DNA of 64,000 bases from Phanerodontia chrysosporium (taxonomy: Eukaryota; Basidiomycota; Agaricomycetes; Polyporales; Phanerochaetaceae). Below are positions 33,453 to 46,100 of the stretch, in pieces; within the stretch, counting starts at the first letter, position 1; each line of letters opens with the position of its first letter. The notes beneath the pieces were generated by a model. It was not told where the DNA came from. It worked only from the letters and a program-made list of their open reading frames with translations, and did not search any database. The translations under genes were made by a program, and so were the position numbers. Location of the stretch: contig MJGA01000003.1 of the NCBI GenBank assembly GCA_001910725.1, positions 434,001 to 498,000 of the forward strand, in the 5' to 3' direction.

Positions 33453-36400
33453 ATGGCGTCGGCGGAGGCACCATGCTACACGGTTGTCACAGAAGACAAC
33501 ACCGAGACCCCCACGACTCAGGACTTGCGGTCGGCGCTGCAGAAGGGCTCGGACGAGGTCAAGCTTGACACGTTGCGGAAGATCATAGTGTCGACTATCA
33601 ATGGCAATCCTCAGGTGCGCAAGCAGTAGCCAGCTATGCAGCAAGATGCTTAACAGCGAATCCGCTTGCAGCCCCAGCTGCTCATGCCAATCATTCAATA
33701 TGTCATGCCCACGAAGAACAAGCAACTCAAGAAGCTGCTGCATTTCTACTGGGAGGTCTGTCCGAAGTACGATGACAATGGAAAGCTGAAGCAGGAGATG
33801 ATTCTTGTTGTGTGAGTCTTGCGTGCCGTAGTCCTACAAACTCAACTGACCCTCGACTGCAGTAACGCCATCCGTAACGACCTCGTAAGTCTAGAAGCGA
33901 GCGTGCGCTCTCTCGTACCCTAATGACGTTCCTTCGTAGCAACATCCGAACGAGTACATCCGGGGAGCAACTCTTCGATTCCTGCAGAAGCTCGCGAAGG
34001 ATGTCGAGATCCTTGAGCCCCTCGTCCCCATCTGCCGCTCATGCCTCGAGCACCGCCATTCCTACGTGCGCAAGAACGCGGTCTTCGCCATCTACTCGAT
34101 TTACCGCGAGTTCGAGCACCTCATCCCCGATGCGCCCGAGCTCATCCAGACGTTCCTTGCTGCGGAGTCGGACGCGACGTGCAAGCGAAACGCATTCGTG
34201 TTCCTCGCGAACTGCGCCATGCCGAAGGCCGTCGAGTACATTCTGCAGGTCTTCGACCAGATCCCGAGCATGGACGAGCTATTGCAGATGAGCATCATAG
34301 AGGTCATTCGGTTGGACTGCAAGACGGACACTTCGCATCGAGTGCGTGGGCATCTCCGCGGTATATGCGTATGCTCTGACGAGATTCCACTTCTAGGCTC
34401 GCTACATTCTGCTCATCTCTGAGCTTCTGAACGCGTCGTCACATGCTGTGAAGTACGAAGCGGCTACTACTCTGACCAGCCTAACGCAGAATCCCGCTGC
34501 TGTTAAGGGTGAGTGACGCTTTCGTCTGGTCGCGTTACTCACCTGACGCTGTATACAGCCGCTGCATCATGCTATATTAACCTGGTCACAAGAGAATCCG
34601 ACAACAACGCGAAGCTCATTGTACTTGACCGTCTGGACGCTCTCCGTTCGCGTCATGGGCACGTCCTTGACAGTCTCATCATGGATATCCTCCAAATACT
34701 ATCGAGGTATGTGGAAGACATAGCAATATCCACCTGACGGCTCACCTTGGTATAAGCACCGATCTGGAGGTTCGCCGTAAGGCTATTGGTATCGTCCTGA
34801 ACCTGGTGTCGAGCCGAAATGTCGAGGAGGTCGTGCTCTTCCTCAAGAAGCAGCTTCAGCGTACTCAGGAGCAGGAGTTTGAGAAGGCTCCAGAGTACAG
34901 GCAGCTTCTCATCCAGTCGATCCATATCTGTGCTGTCAGATTCTCAGAGGTCGCCGCTACCGTGGTGCACGCTCTCATGGACTTCCTCGGCGACTCGAAC
35001 AACCCCTCTGCTTTGGACGTTGTCGCTTTCGTTCGGTAAGTGACGCTCACATTAAATGCCGCACAGTTGTTGACAAGGTGGTCAGTGAGGTCGTTGAGAA
35101 GTTCCCTCAGCTCCGGACGACAATCTGCGAGAAGCTCATCCAGACCCTCGGTGAGATCAAGTCTGGCAAGGTCTACCGTGGCGTGCTCTGGATTCTGGGT
35201 GAATACGCGGAATCTATTCCCGAGATCCAGCAGACATTCCAGGAGCTGCGCAAAGTCCTCGGCGAGGTCCCGATCCTTGCGTCGGAGCAGAAGCTGCTGG
35301 AGGAAGCTGGAGCTGAGGACGAGGACAAGGCCGAAGTGAAGACCGAGAGCAGCCAAGCCCAAGGTGCTCGCGGATGGTACCTATGCTACTGAGACCGCGT
35401 TCACGAGCGTGTCCGCTGCGCGACTCGAGGCTGTCAAGGCCGCTGCCAAGCCACCACTGCGCACGCTCATCCTTGGCGGCGACTTCTTCACCGGATCAGT
35501 GCTCTCGTCTGCGCTCACGAAGCTCGTCCTCAGGCACTCTGAGCTCAGCGATGATCGGAAGGCTACGAATGCCCTGCGGGCAGAGGTGCGTCAGCTCAAC
35601 ACCTAGGGAAGCAATGTGCTGACAGAGTGCTGCCAGGCAATGCTCATCATGGCCTCCGTCATTCGCGTTGGTCAGTCGAAGTTCGTGACGGTGCCGATCG
35701 ACGAGGACTCGAGCGAGCGCATCATGAACTGCATCGAGACGCTGAGCGAGCTGCAGGACAAGCCGGTGGTGCACGAGCTGTTCCTCAAGGACACAAAGAC
35801 GGCGTACGCGAAGATGCTCAGCGCGCAGGAGAAGAAGGCCGCCGAGAAGAAGGAGCAGGAGAGTACGAAGCCCGCGGCGATTCAAGTCGACGACCTGCTG
35901 ACGTTCCGCCAGTTCTCGAAGAAGGCGGCGGACGACATTGTCGACGACCGCGAGGATCTCGTTCGTGCGACGGCGCAGACGGCGCACACGAGGACTTCAT
36001 CTCGAACCTCAGCCGCATCTCGCAGCTCACTGGGTTCTCGGATCCTATCTACGCTGAGGCGTACGTCAAGGTCCATGGCTTCGATATTCTCCTCGGTAGG
36101 TCACATATTGCCGTTCAAAGGGCGTACTGTTGTTTAAACGCCTTATCGCAGACGTGCTATTGGTGAACCAGACGGCCGACACCCTGCAGAACCTCTGCCT
36201 CGACTTCGCCACGCTGGGCGACCTCAAGCTCGTCGAGCGGCCGTCGACGTACACTATCGCGCCCCACAGCTTCCAGAGCATCAAGGCGACCATCAAGGTC
36301 TCGTCGACTGAGACAGGTGTCATCTTCGGTAGCATATTGTGGGAAGGCCCTGGCATGTCTGAGCAATGTGTTATCCTGAATGACATCCATATCGACATTA

Positions 36401-37002
36401 TGGACTACATCAAGCCCGCATACTGCACAGAGGCACAGGTACGTCCCTACGGAGCGGTTATTCTTTGAGTAGTGCTCATTGCTGCTTCCTGACAGTTCCG
36501 CAGCATGTGGACCGAGTTCGAGTGGGAGAACCGCGTGAACGTGTCCACGTCCATGTCGTGCGTATCTATTCCTCCATGGTGTCCTGGCCCGCTAACAGGA
36601 GATGATAGCGACCCGCGTGACTACCTGAAGCATGTCATGAAGGCTACCAACATGTCGTGCCTCACGCCTGAGGGTGCGATATCCGGGGAGTGCGACTTCC
36701 TGTCTGCGAACATGTATGCTCGCAGTCTCTTCGGTAAGTTCACACTACACGTGTTGCGCCGCAAGCTTCTCTGACCGTTGTACAGGCGAGGACGCACTCG
36801 CGAACCTTAGCGTGGAGCGGACGGAGCAAGGCACGATCACGGGCCATGTGCGCATCCGTAGCAAGACGCAGGGCATCGCGCTGTCGCTCGGGGACCGGAT
36901 AACGATGGGTACGTGTGCTCGAGCGTTCTCTGCTATACGGGGCTGTGACTGATGCTGTGTTCTCGCGTGCAGCGCAAAAAGATAACAAGCCGCCTGTGTA
37001 GA
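33453..37002 (+). CDS. Coatomer subunit beta (COPB1/Sec26), with two apparent frame breaks
   Basis: Large subunit of the COPI coat (Golgi-to-ER and intra-Golgi traffic). About 14 exons, roughly 950 residues. The adaptin-type N-terminal solenoid is clear: [80 protein letters not shown]. The C-terminal appendage is also clear: [20 protein letters not shown] then [40 protein letters not shown]. It ends [15 protein letters not shown]. Frames change near 35352 (opposite sign: one extra base or two missing) and near 35985 (one missing base), both in low-conservation linkers. No splice sites explain them. An essential gene is unlikely to be broken, so sequence error is the better reading. Confidence 0.93.
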
Positions 37003-37560
37003 GGTCGCCATGGGCCACGACTAACTTTATTGTACCTGTTTCCCTACGTATTCGGAGCGTCTTATCAAGGAACTTTTTCATCCCTAAGGCACGGTGTGGG
37101 GAGGTGCGAGCCGTGTTGCGGAGGGTTCGAGTGGTTTCAGTGTGTGCGAAAAAAGAGCGAGGGGAACGTGTGGTCGAGTGATCTCTGTACCCGCGGAGGC
37201 GCCACGGCCCATTCTCCACCGGACGGGCTGATAAGGCTCCGCGCGCATCAGCAGGGGTCTGGCCGTCGTTGCAGTCGGGGGACACGCGTAGCCAGGGCTG
37301 CTCGCGGCGGTCAATGTATGCCAAGAGAATCGGTGTCTGCCCAGAGAACGCTACGAAAGCGTAGGGCGGGGTCGGCGCTCGAGAGCGAAGCACCCGGGGA
37401 GGCCGCGGTGGCGTTGATCCGTGGCTCGGCAGCCGGCGATCAAGATAGGCAGGTATGGCAATTGGAGCCATGGATCAAAATTTCTGTTCATAAATTCAGC
37501 CCAGATGGCAGCAGACACCGTTTGCTCACGCCGCCCACTCGCTGCCCCCCGTCGCCCGCC
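37003..37560. promoter_or_regulatory. Upstream region of the permease gene
   Basis: No gene supported; a GC-rich stretch (37190-37440) opens frames on both strands. Contains the presumed promoter of the permease starting at 37561. Confidence 0.4.
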
Positions 37561-39503
37561 ATGTCTGAAGGCTACGACTCCGACAAGGAGAAGGGCTTGG
37601 AACACGATGTCGTCGCAGACGTCGCCGCCCCCGACGACTCCATCATCGTCGACCGCTACGCCCGCTACGGCAAGCTCGGCCCCGTCATGCAGCGCCTCTT
37701 TGCCAGCGGTGTCGAGGCCCGCGGCGTAGAGCGTGTGCCGGAGAGCGAGAGAGAGACCAAGAACGTGTGGAACAAGTACGTGTCGTCGTTGACAGTGCGT
37801 CCGCACACCCTCGCTAAACCGTGCCGGTTAGCCTCTTGATGTGGTGGTGAGTACTCTTCCTGTCGCGTGACACCGTGTTTCAGGCCGCAGACGTTGACGC
37901 AACGACCCCAGGTCCGTCAACTGCGTGCTGACCACCATCCCCATCGGAGTGTTGGGCCAGGAGTTCTTCACCCTTACGTTTCCGTAAGTCTACGCGTCCT
38001 CACGAGCGAGTATTCCTCGTCTGATAAGCACACAGGCATGCGGTCGCCGTCATCATCTGCTTTGGTGCCCTCGGTGCCATATGCACGGCGTTCATCGCTA
38101 CCCTTGGCCCGCAGACAGGTCTCCGAACGATGATTATCACTCGCTACAGTTCAGGTTACATTGGAGGCACTATCTACTCCATCCTGAACATCCTGACGCA
38201 GTGAGTGTCCATAATGCCGATGAGCGTCGCACCGCATACTGAATTCTCGCCCCAGACTTGGTTTCTCCGTTACTGCAGTAATTCTCGGTGGTCAGACCCT
38301 TGCGTCAATCAACCCTGGGACGCTTCCCCTCGTAGTCGGCATCATCATCGTCGGCATTTGCAGTTTGATCCCTGCTTTGTCGGATATAACCTGGTGCACG
38401 TCTACGAGCGATACGCATGGATAGTCATCTCCATCGTCATGCTCTTCCTCTGGGGCCTCGGCGGACACGCTGGTTTCGATATCAGCGCCCAGAAGGCTAG
38501 CGAAGATACAGGCAGGAACCTGTCTGCGGATGTGCTAAGCTTCGGAGGCATTGTCTTCGGGTCCGTCACTGGCGTATGTCTGCAGCTCCTCGTTGATTCT
38601 GAATCTCCTCTGACGTATTCTATCCAGTGGGCACCAGTCGCAGCCGATTACAACTGCAGGTTGCCAGCCAACACACCCAGCTTCCGCGTCTTCATTCTTA
38701 CCTTCTTCGGGTTGTTCATTCCGATTACATTTGTTGAGATCCTTGGTGCCGCCCTCATGACCATTACCGATCCGGCCTACGTCGACGCGTTCGCCGATGG
38801 AAGCACTGGTGGCTTGTTGAGCCAGGTCCTGTCTCCGTGGAAAGGCGGAGGCAAGTTCATTCTTGTTCTGCTCGCCTTTTCAGTTGTGTACGTACAGACG
38901 ACCTTTATCGTATGCTATCAGCGTGTGCTCACCAAGTTTCCCCACAGTGCAAACAACATCCCGAACACCTACTCCGCCGGCCTGTCGATCCAGGCCCTCG
39001 GCCGCCCCTTCGCCATGGTGCCCCGCTTCTTCTGGGTATTCCTCGCCTTTGTCATCTACACCGTCGCGGGTGTCGCCGGGCGCGAGCACTTCTCCGAGAT
39101 CCTGTCCAACTTCCTGAGCATCCTCAGCTACTGGACGGCGTTCTTCATCGTAATCGTCGCGGAGGAGCACTTCATCTTCCGCCGCCCGAACGGCCCGTTA
39201 GGTGGCTACAACCTCGACGACTGGGACTCGCCAAGCCGGTCAGTATTTCCTGGCGCCACAGTGAATATGGGACGCTGACGCTCTATCCACAGACTTCCTG
39301 TTGGTGTCGCCGGCATTGTCGCAGGCTGCTGCGGCGTTGCTGGTGCTGTCGTCGGTATGTCCGAGGTCTGGTACACCGGGCCGCTGGGCAAGGCCGCTGG
39401 CGACCTCTACGGCGCCGACCTCGGCTTCGAGCTCGCTGCTGGCTTTGCGGCCGTCGCATACCCGCCACTACGTTGGCTGGAGATCAGACTTACTGGACGA
39501 TAG
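37561..39503 (+). CDS. NCS1-family purine-cytosine permease (Fcy2-like), one apparent frameshift
   Basis: Plasma-membrane proton symporter for purines and cytosine. Exons 37561-37775, 37832-37846 (15 nt), 37912-37983, 38036-38200, 38256-38573, 38628-38887, 38948-39238 and 39293-39503. The cytosolic acidic N-terminus precedes about 12 membrane segments. Family marks: NNLLMWWSVNCVLTTIPIGV, GPQTGLRTMIITRYSSGYIG, WAPVAADYNCRLP, ANNIPNTYSAGLSIQALGRP, and AEEHFIFRRPNGPLGGYNL near the C-terminus. At about 38372 the frame breaks at ATCCCTGCTTT; one more C (ATC CCC TGC TTT) restores the segment ICSLIPCFVGYNLVHVYERY. The intron at 38574-38627 is 54 nt and in frame, so naive ORF calls include it. Confidence 0.92.
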
Positions 39504-39766
39504 TAGGGACTTACATAGGGACAAGTATCAAGCATCGTTTTCTGTATCATTCTAGGTAGTATCATAGGGCAATGAGATAATATTCCACTCCAGTTCATCG
39601 CGATTCGATTACGGAAGAAGCTCTATAAGCTGTATAGTTATCCAGTACTACTGCTCGCAGTAGAATAGAGCGAACTGAACCCTTTTTGGAGCTGCTTTCT
39701 GAAGTAGAAAGAAGAGTTGTGTCATAGCAATTGGTATCTGTTGTACATTCCATTTCACATTGCCCT

Positions 39767-40979
39767 TTACCGCTTCTTGAGCGCAGCAAACCGCTTCGCG
39801 AGCAGCTCAAAGTCGTCCTCCGGCGGCTCCGCCTTCGTCACTGCCGCCTCTTTCTTGTCACTGTCATCCGACGGCGGGACTTCGGGCAGCTTCGGCGTGC
39901 GCGCGCCGTTGCTCCTCGCCTCCGCCGATATCGCCGCGGCGTCGGGCAGCGGGGTGTCGAGCGCGCTCTCGGCCTTCTCCTATTGTACCGTCAGAGGGTC
40001 AGCGGGAGTGACGACGCAGCCGGAGGATCATGTCTGGAGGCGCACCTTGGAGCCGCCTTCGCCCGACTCGCCGCCCGCGCCATCGTCGTAGGACGGCGGC
40101 GACCAGGCGATGCCGTACCCCTTTGCGATCTCGCCGAGGTAGGCGTCGACGAGCTGTGCGAGGGCGTCGCCGTCGCGAGCTTCTTTGTGACCTGCACCCG
40201 CGTGCGTCAGATTTGCGGGCTCGTGGAGAACGACAGGAGGCGAGTTACCCGCTCGGTGACGCAGCCGTCCTTGTTCTCCATGACGGCCGCAGAGAAGTCG
40301 CGGCCGTACTTGTGCATCAGGATGTCGCGAAGCACGTGCAGTTCTGGTAGTGCACTTCGTTAGGACTGCTAGGATGTCTGAGGTGCGCAGGTGGTGGTAC
40401 CTTTGAGCTCAGTACGTGGGGCTGCATAGATGATCGCACATACACCCTCTTTGACAGCGGGATCGGGTTCTCGGGTACTAAACAAGACAGGATGAGATAG
40501 ATGCAGCCCTTCATCGAAGAGTAAGACGTACGATTGATCAAGAATGCCGAACCGAGCCAGCAAGAGCTCGCAATAGAGCTCGAGCAACTCGAGCAACTCC
40601 ACGTAGATATCCTCGTTGATGACTATTCATGAGATAGCAAATGAGAGAAGAAGTAGCAGCAGATGCTTCTATGTTGTAAACTCACTGTTCTCGACCTTGA
40701 TACGTGCCGTCTCGAGCTTTCCTTCTCGATAAGTAGAGCAATGTCTCGTCTCGCAGCCTTAGCCTGGGCTGCCTTCTTTTCTTGGAGTGTGCGCAATCGC
40801 TGCACACCAAGCCTAAACAAGAGATAGATCAGTCATGGTATGCCGTATCTAACGCAGTGGAGCATAAACCCAACCTCAGCTGCACCTAAATGGCGAAACA
40901 AGCGGTAAGATGACGGTGCACGAGCATACTTGCACGAACGGACAGTTACCTTGGCCTTCGCGGAGTTCCAGGGAATCAT
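39767..40979 (-). CDS. IST1 homologue (ESCRT-III regulator), two apparent frameshifts
   Basis: ESCRT-III-like regulator that binds Did2 and Vps4 in multivesicular-body sorting. The minus-strand start at 40979 (MIPWNSAKAK) is followed by a very short exon VQLR, then LGVQRLRTLQEKKAAQAKAA, DIALLIEKGKLETARIKVEN, IINEDIYVELLELLELYCEL, LLARFGILDQS, EPDPAVKEGVCAIIYAAPRT and ELHVLRDILMHKYGRDFSAA. These are the canonical helices of the IST1 core. The C-terminal part is acidic and ends ELLAKRFAALKKR, matching a MIT-interacting-motif-like tail. Frame breaks lie at about 40721 (EKG needs GGG where GG is present) and about 40168 (needs one more base before DALAQLVDAY). Each is repaired by a single base. 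About eight exons. Confidence 0.92.
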
Positions 40980-42258
40980 TGCTAACTATTCAGAGAGTTA
41001 GTCTCACTATCGTTTCGTGAATGCAGGTACGAAGATGCACGTTACGGTCTTGAGAGATGTCTTGTCCAACGGGACTTGCGTCCGAACGCGGCCCCAGCTG
41101 CGCCGCTGCGTCGGGGGAAGCGGTGCGGATCATATCTTGATCGCGTGGACCCCAGGTGTTGCTACGCATTTGGAAACTCTAGTCATGGTTCAGGCCTACC
41201 ACGGGCCTGATATCCTGCTACTGTTCTCTCCTCTGGCTCAGCGAGTTCAGATAGGCATGTCAACGATCTCTGGAAGACTGACAGCTGTAATTGCAACATC
41301 TGACTTCTATAACAATACCTCCTTCACACAAGGGGCAGCACGACAGTCCAAGGGATCAGAAGCCCGAACCACAGGTATTACACAGCGAGGGCATGCCATA
41401 CATGTGGACGAGCACTGTCAAACAACACACGAAGATTGTACACATATGAGAATCTTGGAGAACGCCTTTGGTCAGCGGCCACTGCGTGAATCTGATGTCT
41501 TGATTTGCTTCGTTGTCATGGACCAGGCGGGCTCTTGACTGTTTGACATCTGCTACACCTCGAGTCCAACAATCACTGATTTACACGTACGCAACACTCA
41601 AGGTACATAGGCAGACGTAGTCAATATGCACAGCTGTACTTCACTCACGGGGGATGCCTGTGCGGATCCGCACACGGCTGATGCACCAGTGCTGCTCGCA
41701 TCCCAAACAGACTCCGTAATGCTCTTCCACCTGTATCCTGACCGGCAGGTGCAGGCTCGTGGCAGACGGGACTTCGCGGTCACAACTGTTGATAGTTGCC
41801 TTCTTACCCACCCACGGTGATGCCTGGGAGCCCGCCTCTCACGCAAGATGTTTTTCGTCTTTCCTCTCGCGGAACCACCCAAGGACGTCAGCATGAGCTG
41901 TAACACACAGCCGCGGGGTGCGGTGAGACACAGGAGTCGGAAAAATGGTCGACCCTCGAAATGATGCAGACCGCGGTGCTTGGCCTCGACGCCTCGCAGC
42001 CGCGGCAAACTTGCTCTTGTCCACTTATCATCATCCCAAGCCAGAGTAACATCATCCTCCATCTGTTGACTTGGCAGCTACAAGGAACAGCTTCTCTGCT
42101 CCACGCTCCTTAAGATGGGCCTCTGTCCAAGTGTGTCCCCTCCGACCTTTGCTGGGCAAGGTTTCGACCGCAGTTGCTCTTGAGAGCTCTCCCGCGAGAT
42201 TACCTTATCCCTTGACACCGCTATCTCCCGTTATCCCAGCCTATCCCTCTACAGAACA
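40980..42258. other. 1.28 kb divergent spacer with unassigned ORFs
   Basis: Separates the divergent IST1 and RasGEF genes. A plus frame at 41017-41538 (173 codons) and a minus frame at 41598-42062 (154 codons) are open but show no domain, bias or splice structure. I treat this as intergenic with low confidence. Confidence 0.35.
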
Positions 42259-44872
42259 ATGGATACCCCGACGCCGTCCAGAACTAAGGCTCGCTCTCTT
42301 CCGAAGCTCTTGATTGACTCCTCCATGGACTACCCAGGCTCGACCTCCTCCGTCTGCAGCCTGTCCTACAGCACCTCCACGAACGACTCGTCTTCTATGG
42401 CCAGTCATGATAGTGAAGACAGTATCATGGTCCGCGCAATCTACGACTTCGACGGAGCGGGGACGGAACAGCTGTCGTTCCAGCGTGGGGAGGTGCTCGA
42501 AGTGATATATGGGGACAGCTCCGTGAGTCTGGCAGGCTGTGCGTGCTACGACATTGCCTCATGTGACAGTTGACGATAGGGATGGTGTGCTGCACGCACA
42601 GAGAACGGCGAGTCCGTGGGCTGGATCCCCGCATCCTATGTCGAGCCTGTCCCACAAGACACTCTCGCAGATCCTGAAGGACATCGGGATGCGTGCTTAG
42701 CGACGGCAATGAGCACCTGCCGCATTCATGACTCCGGGCATTATCTCATTATCTCGGACAGCCCTTTGTTCTTGCACCCGATAGCCTCGAGAGCCCCGGC
42801 CGCACCGGAACGCGCAGTAAAGCGACATCCCTGGGAGCTCAAGTAATACTACAGCCCGAACCTAATACGGTGCAGCATTCCTTCTCCTCTGCTCATTCCT
42901 CGAGCATCATGTTGGACGACGTACCCGTCTCAGCACGGTCTTCATTCATGAACGATTCCGAATCGCCCGCGCAAGAGATTGTATGGAACCCTAATGAATT
43001 GCTTAAACTATGTCCATCATCCCCCGCGGCGCCACCACCGCTTCCACCTACACCTCACTCAGCCACCCTAGGTGATGCCTCAGCGCGTGCAGGGGCAGCG
43101 GGTCGGGCCCAAGCTATGCAGAGGAGACATTCCCGCTAACTTATGACGCGTACTCTACGTGCCATCCACGATGCGCTCACCGGCGCCTTGTACGCCTTTC
43201 AGACGGACTCTATTTCAAGCCTCTGTCCGTACTACTGGAGACCGCCAGCATCTACACACAGGATGAGGACTCGCCACTGGACAGAGAGCCTGACTCTCCT
43301 GACGAGAACCAGTCTCGCACCTCGCTGTCGCGGAGAGTAGACAAGATCAGGCAGATCACTGGAGACGAAGTCGCACAAGCCGTTCATTCCGCAAAGATGG
43401 CACATGCGCTGCTTCCGTGGTATCTACGACCTGTATACGGCCAGGAGCTCAGGTTTGACCACGATGGGTCGGTTACTGCCGGCACACTTCGAGCCTTGGT
43501 GGAAGTTCTCGTCTCGGAACCTTTTCGTAAGTGCAAGCACATGAGCTATTTCTGTCCTCGGACTTACATCTGCCTAGATGTCTCCATCGAACAACGCTTT
43601 CGGCATACGTTCTTTTCTACTCTGCCCACCTTGGGCACTCCAGATCAGGTGTTCGATCTGCTACTCGACCAATATCGACAGGAGCAGCCAGAGGGACTGA
43701 CTGGCGCTGAAGCTGACGACTGGCGAATAAAAAAGCTATATCCTGCTCAGCGGCGTATCTTCACGGTCTTCGAGACATGGCTCACGCGCTATCGGATGAT
43801 CGTGGATGACCCGTCTATAGCCCAACGTCTGCAGAGTTGGCTAAGTCGGCTCGTCGAAACCGGTGACAATGTACCGCTAGCGAGCGAGCTGCTGAGAACT
43901 CTGGAGCGCCTGGTAGGTTATACTCCCTATCTACTTCTCGGAGGTCACTGATCTCCTTGGAGACCTTTGAGATACCTTCAAAACCTATCATAGCCACTAA
44001 GCACGCAAAGCGGAGGAAGACCCGCGACTCGAAACACGAGCTACTTCGAGTGGATGCCTCTTGTCTGGCGGAGAACCTCTGCTTGAACGAAAGCAGGCTG
44101 TATGCGCGGATCGCACCCCGCGAATGTCTGGAGTGGACGCACACACGAGAGGGCGACTCTGTCGCCAATCTCCTCACGTTCTGTACTATCCACGACAAGC
44201 TCGGAGCGTGGGTCAAGCATAGCATACTATGGACCGATACGCTCGCTCGGCGGGCCGACGTCGTTGACCTGTGGGTGAAGGTTGCAGAGGTACGTCGACA
44301 TGTATTCGTGGAAGACGTGCTGTAGCTAACGTATTCCTCAGAGATGTCGAGAAATGCACAACTACTCGTCGATGAGCGCTATCGTGACGGCTCTGTCGAG
44401 CTCCGTGATATCGCGACTGTACCTGACATGGGCACACGCCAAGAGGTCAACTCACCTGGAGGCGCTGGTCAAGCTCAACGACCCCGCAGGGAACTTCCAC
44501 GCCTTTCGCCAGATTCAGCGGCCTCGGGACGGTCCCTGCGTGCCCTTTATAGGACCCTATCTCACAGATATTGTACACATAAACGACCAACATCGGGATG
44601 TCACTGTCACGACGGCCGACGGGTCGTCAGAACGGCTGTTCAATTTCGTCAAACGGCGCAAGTGGGCGGACGTCCTGGACACTATATTCCGACATCAGGA
44701 CGAGTCGTATGCGTTCGAAGAGGACGCATTTGTCATGCACCAGATTGAGACGAGCCTCGTGCTGGCATCCGCCGTGGATCAACCCGCGTTTTGGGCGAAG
44801 AGCGAGGAGGTGCAACGCACCGAGCGTGCGAGCGCAGACTTGCGTAAGGGGCTGGAGGCAGCTGGGTTCTGA
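42259..44872 (+). CDS. SH3-domain Ras guanine nucleotide exchange factor (Cdc25-like), frame breaks likely
   Basis: Activates Ras by GDP/GTP exchange, upstream of cAMP/PKA or MAPK signalling. Exon 1 is 42259-42522 and exon 2 starts at 42580. An N-terminal SH3 domain reads VRAIYDFDGAGTEQLSFQRG then WIPASYVEPV. A Ser/Pro-rich linker follows, then the RasGEF-N (REM) domain, DGSVTAGTLRALVEVLVSEP and HTFFSTLPTLGTPDQVFDLL. The catalytic CDC25 domain reads TIHDKLGAWVKHSILWTDTL, DLWVKVAERCREMHNYSSMS, ALSSSVISRLYLTWAHAKRS and GPCVPFIGPYLTDIVHINDQ. In the linker the frame changes near 43107 (one missing base before SYAEETFPLTYDAY) and probably near 42690-42750. The C-terminus DLRKGLEAAGF is complete. 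Confidence 0.9.
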
Positions 44873-45085
44873 CTCCTACCACTGCTAAGCTTGCATATCA
44901 CATGTAATGTCCGGAGGTGTATCATCATAGTGTGTCCGCATATGTTGTAGAAATGTAAGCTTCAATCGGAGGATAATGCATCAAATGAATCTACTGCACA
45001 TAGAAAGATATAGAATACAATGAGAAGACCGCATGGATATTAGAAGGAAGGAAAGAGCGAGAGTGAGAGATACGAGGTATAGACA

Positions 45086-46100
45086 TCAACAGTTGCACGG
45101 CTCATTCTGGCCGCCCTGAGCAGCCGCCTGCTTGTTGAGGTCAACGCCACCGCGAGCAGCACCCGGCCGTGCACCGCCAGCCCGTGCAGATGGGGGTGCG
45201 TTCTTCGGAAGCTTCTTGGCTGCAAGTAACATATTGCTAAGCGAAACAGGCTCAGTGTGACCTAGAGAACAAGGACATACCAATCTCAGTGAATATCTCG
45301 TTGACACCCTCTCCCGTCTTGGCACTAGTTTCGCCCCACATGAGTCCCTCCTCTTCAGCGTACTTCTTCGCTTCCTCTTGTGAGACTTGCCGCCGGGCTG
45401 CGAGGTCAGACTTGTTGCCACAGAGTGCGATGATGATGGAGGGGTCCGCCTGGCGTTGCAGTTCTCGTATCCATGACCGCGCCTTCTCCAACGATGCGGA
45501 TTGCGTGATGTCGTACACTACCACCGCACAATTGGCGTTACGGTAGTACATAGGGGCCTTTGGAAGACAGTCAGTCAACTTCAATGCACAGAACTGCGGT
45601 GCAGAGCGTACCAGAGACTAGATAACATCCCGTTCGGTCAATTTCGGTATCGAGGAGACATGTGCGGAAGCTTGCGTACCTTGTAACGCTCCTGACCGGC
45701 AGTGTCCCTGACACATGTTAGACTTGGCTGAGCCAGACGAGAGGAAAGGCATACCATATTTCGAACTTCACACTAGTGCCATCCTCGAGGGCGACCGTTT
45801 GTGTTAGGAACGCCGCTACAGACGGACAATCAGCTTGTCTTGTGGACGAGAGGTTCTACGTCTCAGCTGACCTCCGATGGTACTCTCCCGATAGTCGTCG
45901 AACTGGTCCTTGACGAACCGCAACACGAGACTTGAAGGCTGCACCTTCAGCACTCCGTGGCGGTGAAAGCGGAGCCTGCGTACCTCGACTTTCCGACCGC
46001 GGATTCGCCTGTGTTGTACTCTTCAGCATGTTCTCCCAACAGATGCGTGGTGCGTGAACTGACCCAAGAGGACGAGCTTGAACTGGAATTGTTTAGACAT
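45086..46100 (-). CDS. Rab5/Ypt5-type small GTPase
   Basis: Early-endosome Rab GTPase. Minus-strand start MSKQFQFKLVLLGESAVGKS (P-loop GESAVGKS). Next come VLRFVKDQFDDYRESTIGAA with the Rab5-type switch I, then [20 protein letters not shown] (switch II), NKSDL (G4) and ETSAKTGEGVNEIF (G5). The C-terminus NEPCNC is a CxC prenylation motif. Exons include 46100-46064 and 46008-45984, and a 6-nt microexon TCTCTG at 45617-45612 encoding the Ser-Leu of YKSLAPMYY. About 210 residues, normal for the family. Divergent from the Mei2-like gene with 402 bp between starts, and convergent with the RasGEF gene (213 bp apart). Confidence 0.95.
45612..45617 (-). other. 6-nt microexon of the Rab5 gene
   Basis: TCTCTG flanked upstream by an acceptor (TTATCTAG) and downstream by GTACGC. 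It supplies exactly the Ser-Leu pair needed in switch II between ERYK and APMYYRNA. Flanking introns are ordinary GT-AG. Confidence 0.85.

Noticed and set aside
33453..37002. Coatomer beta as a pseudogene because of frame breaks
   Set aside because: The protein is otherwise complete and highly conserved over about 950 residues, and the same kind of single-base loss affects many unrelated essential genes nearby.
41598..42062. 154-codon minus ORF starting MEDDVTLAWDDDKW
   Set aside because: Only the first residues look plausible; no domain, splice sites or codon bias. Left as a weak candidate.
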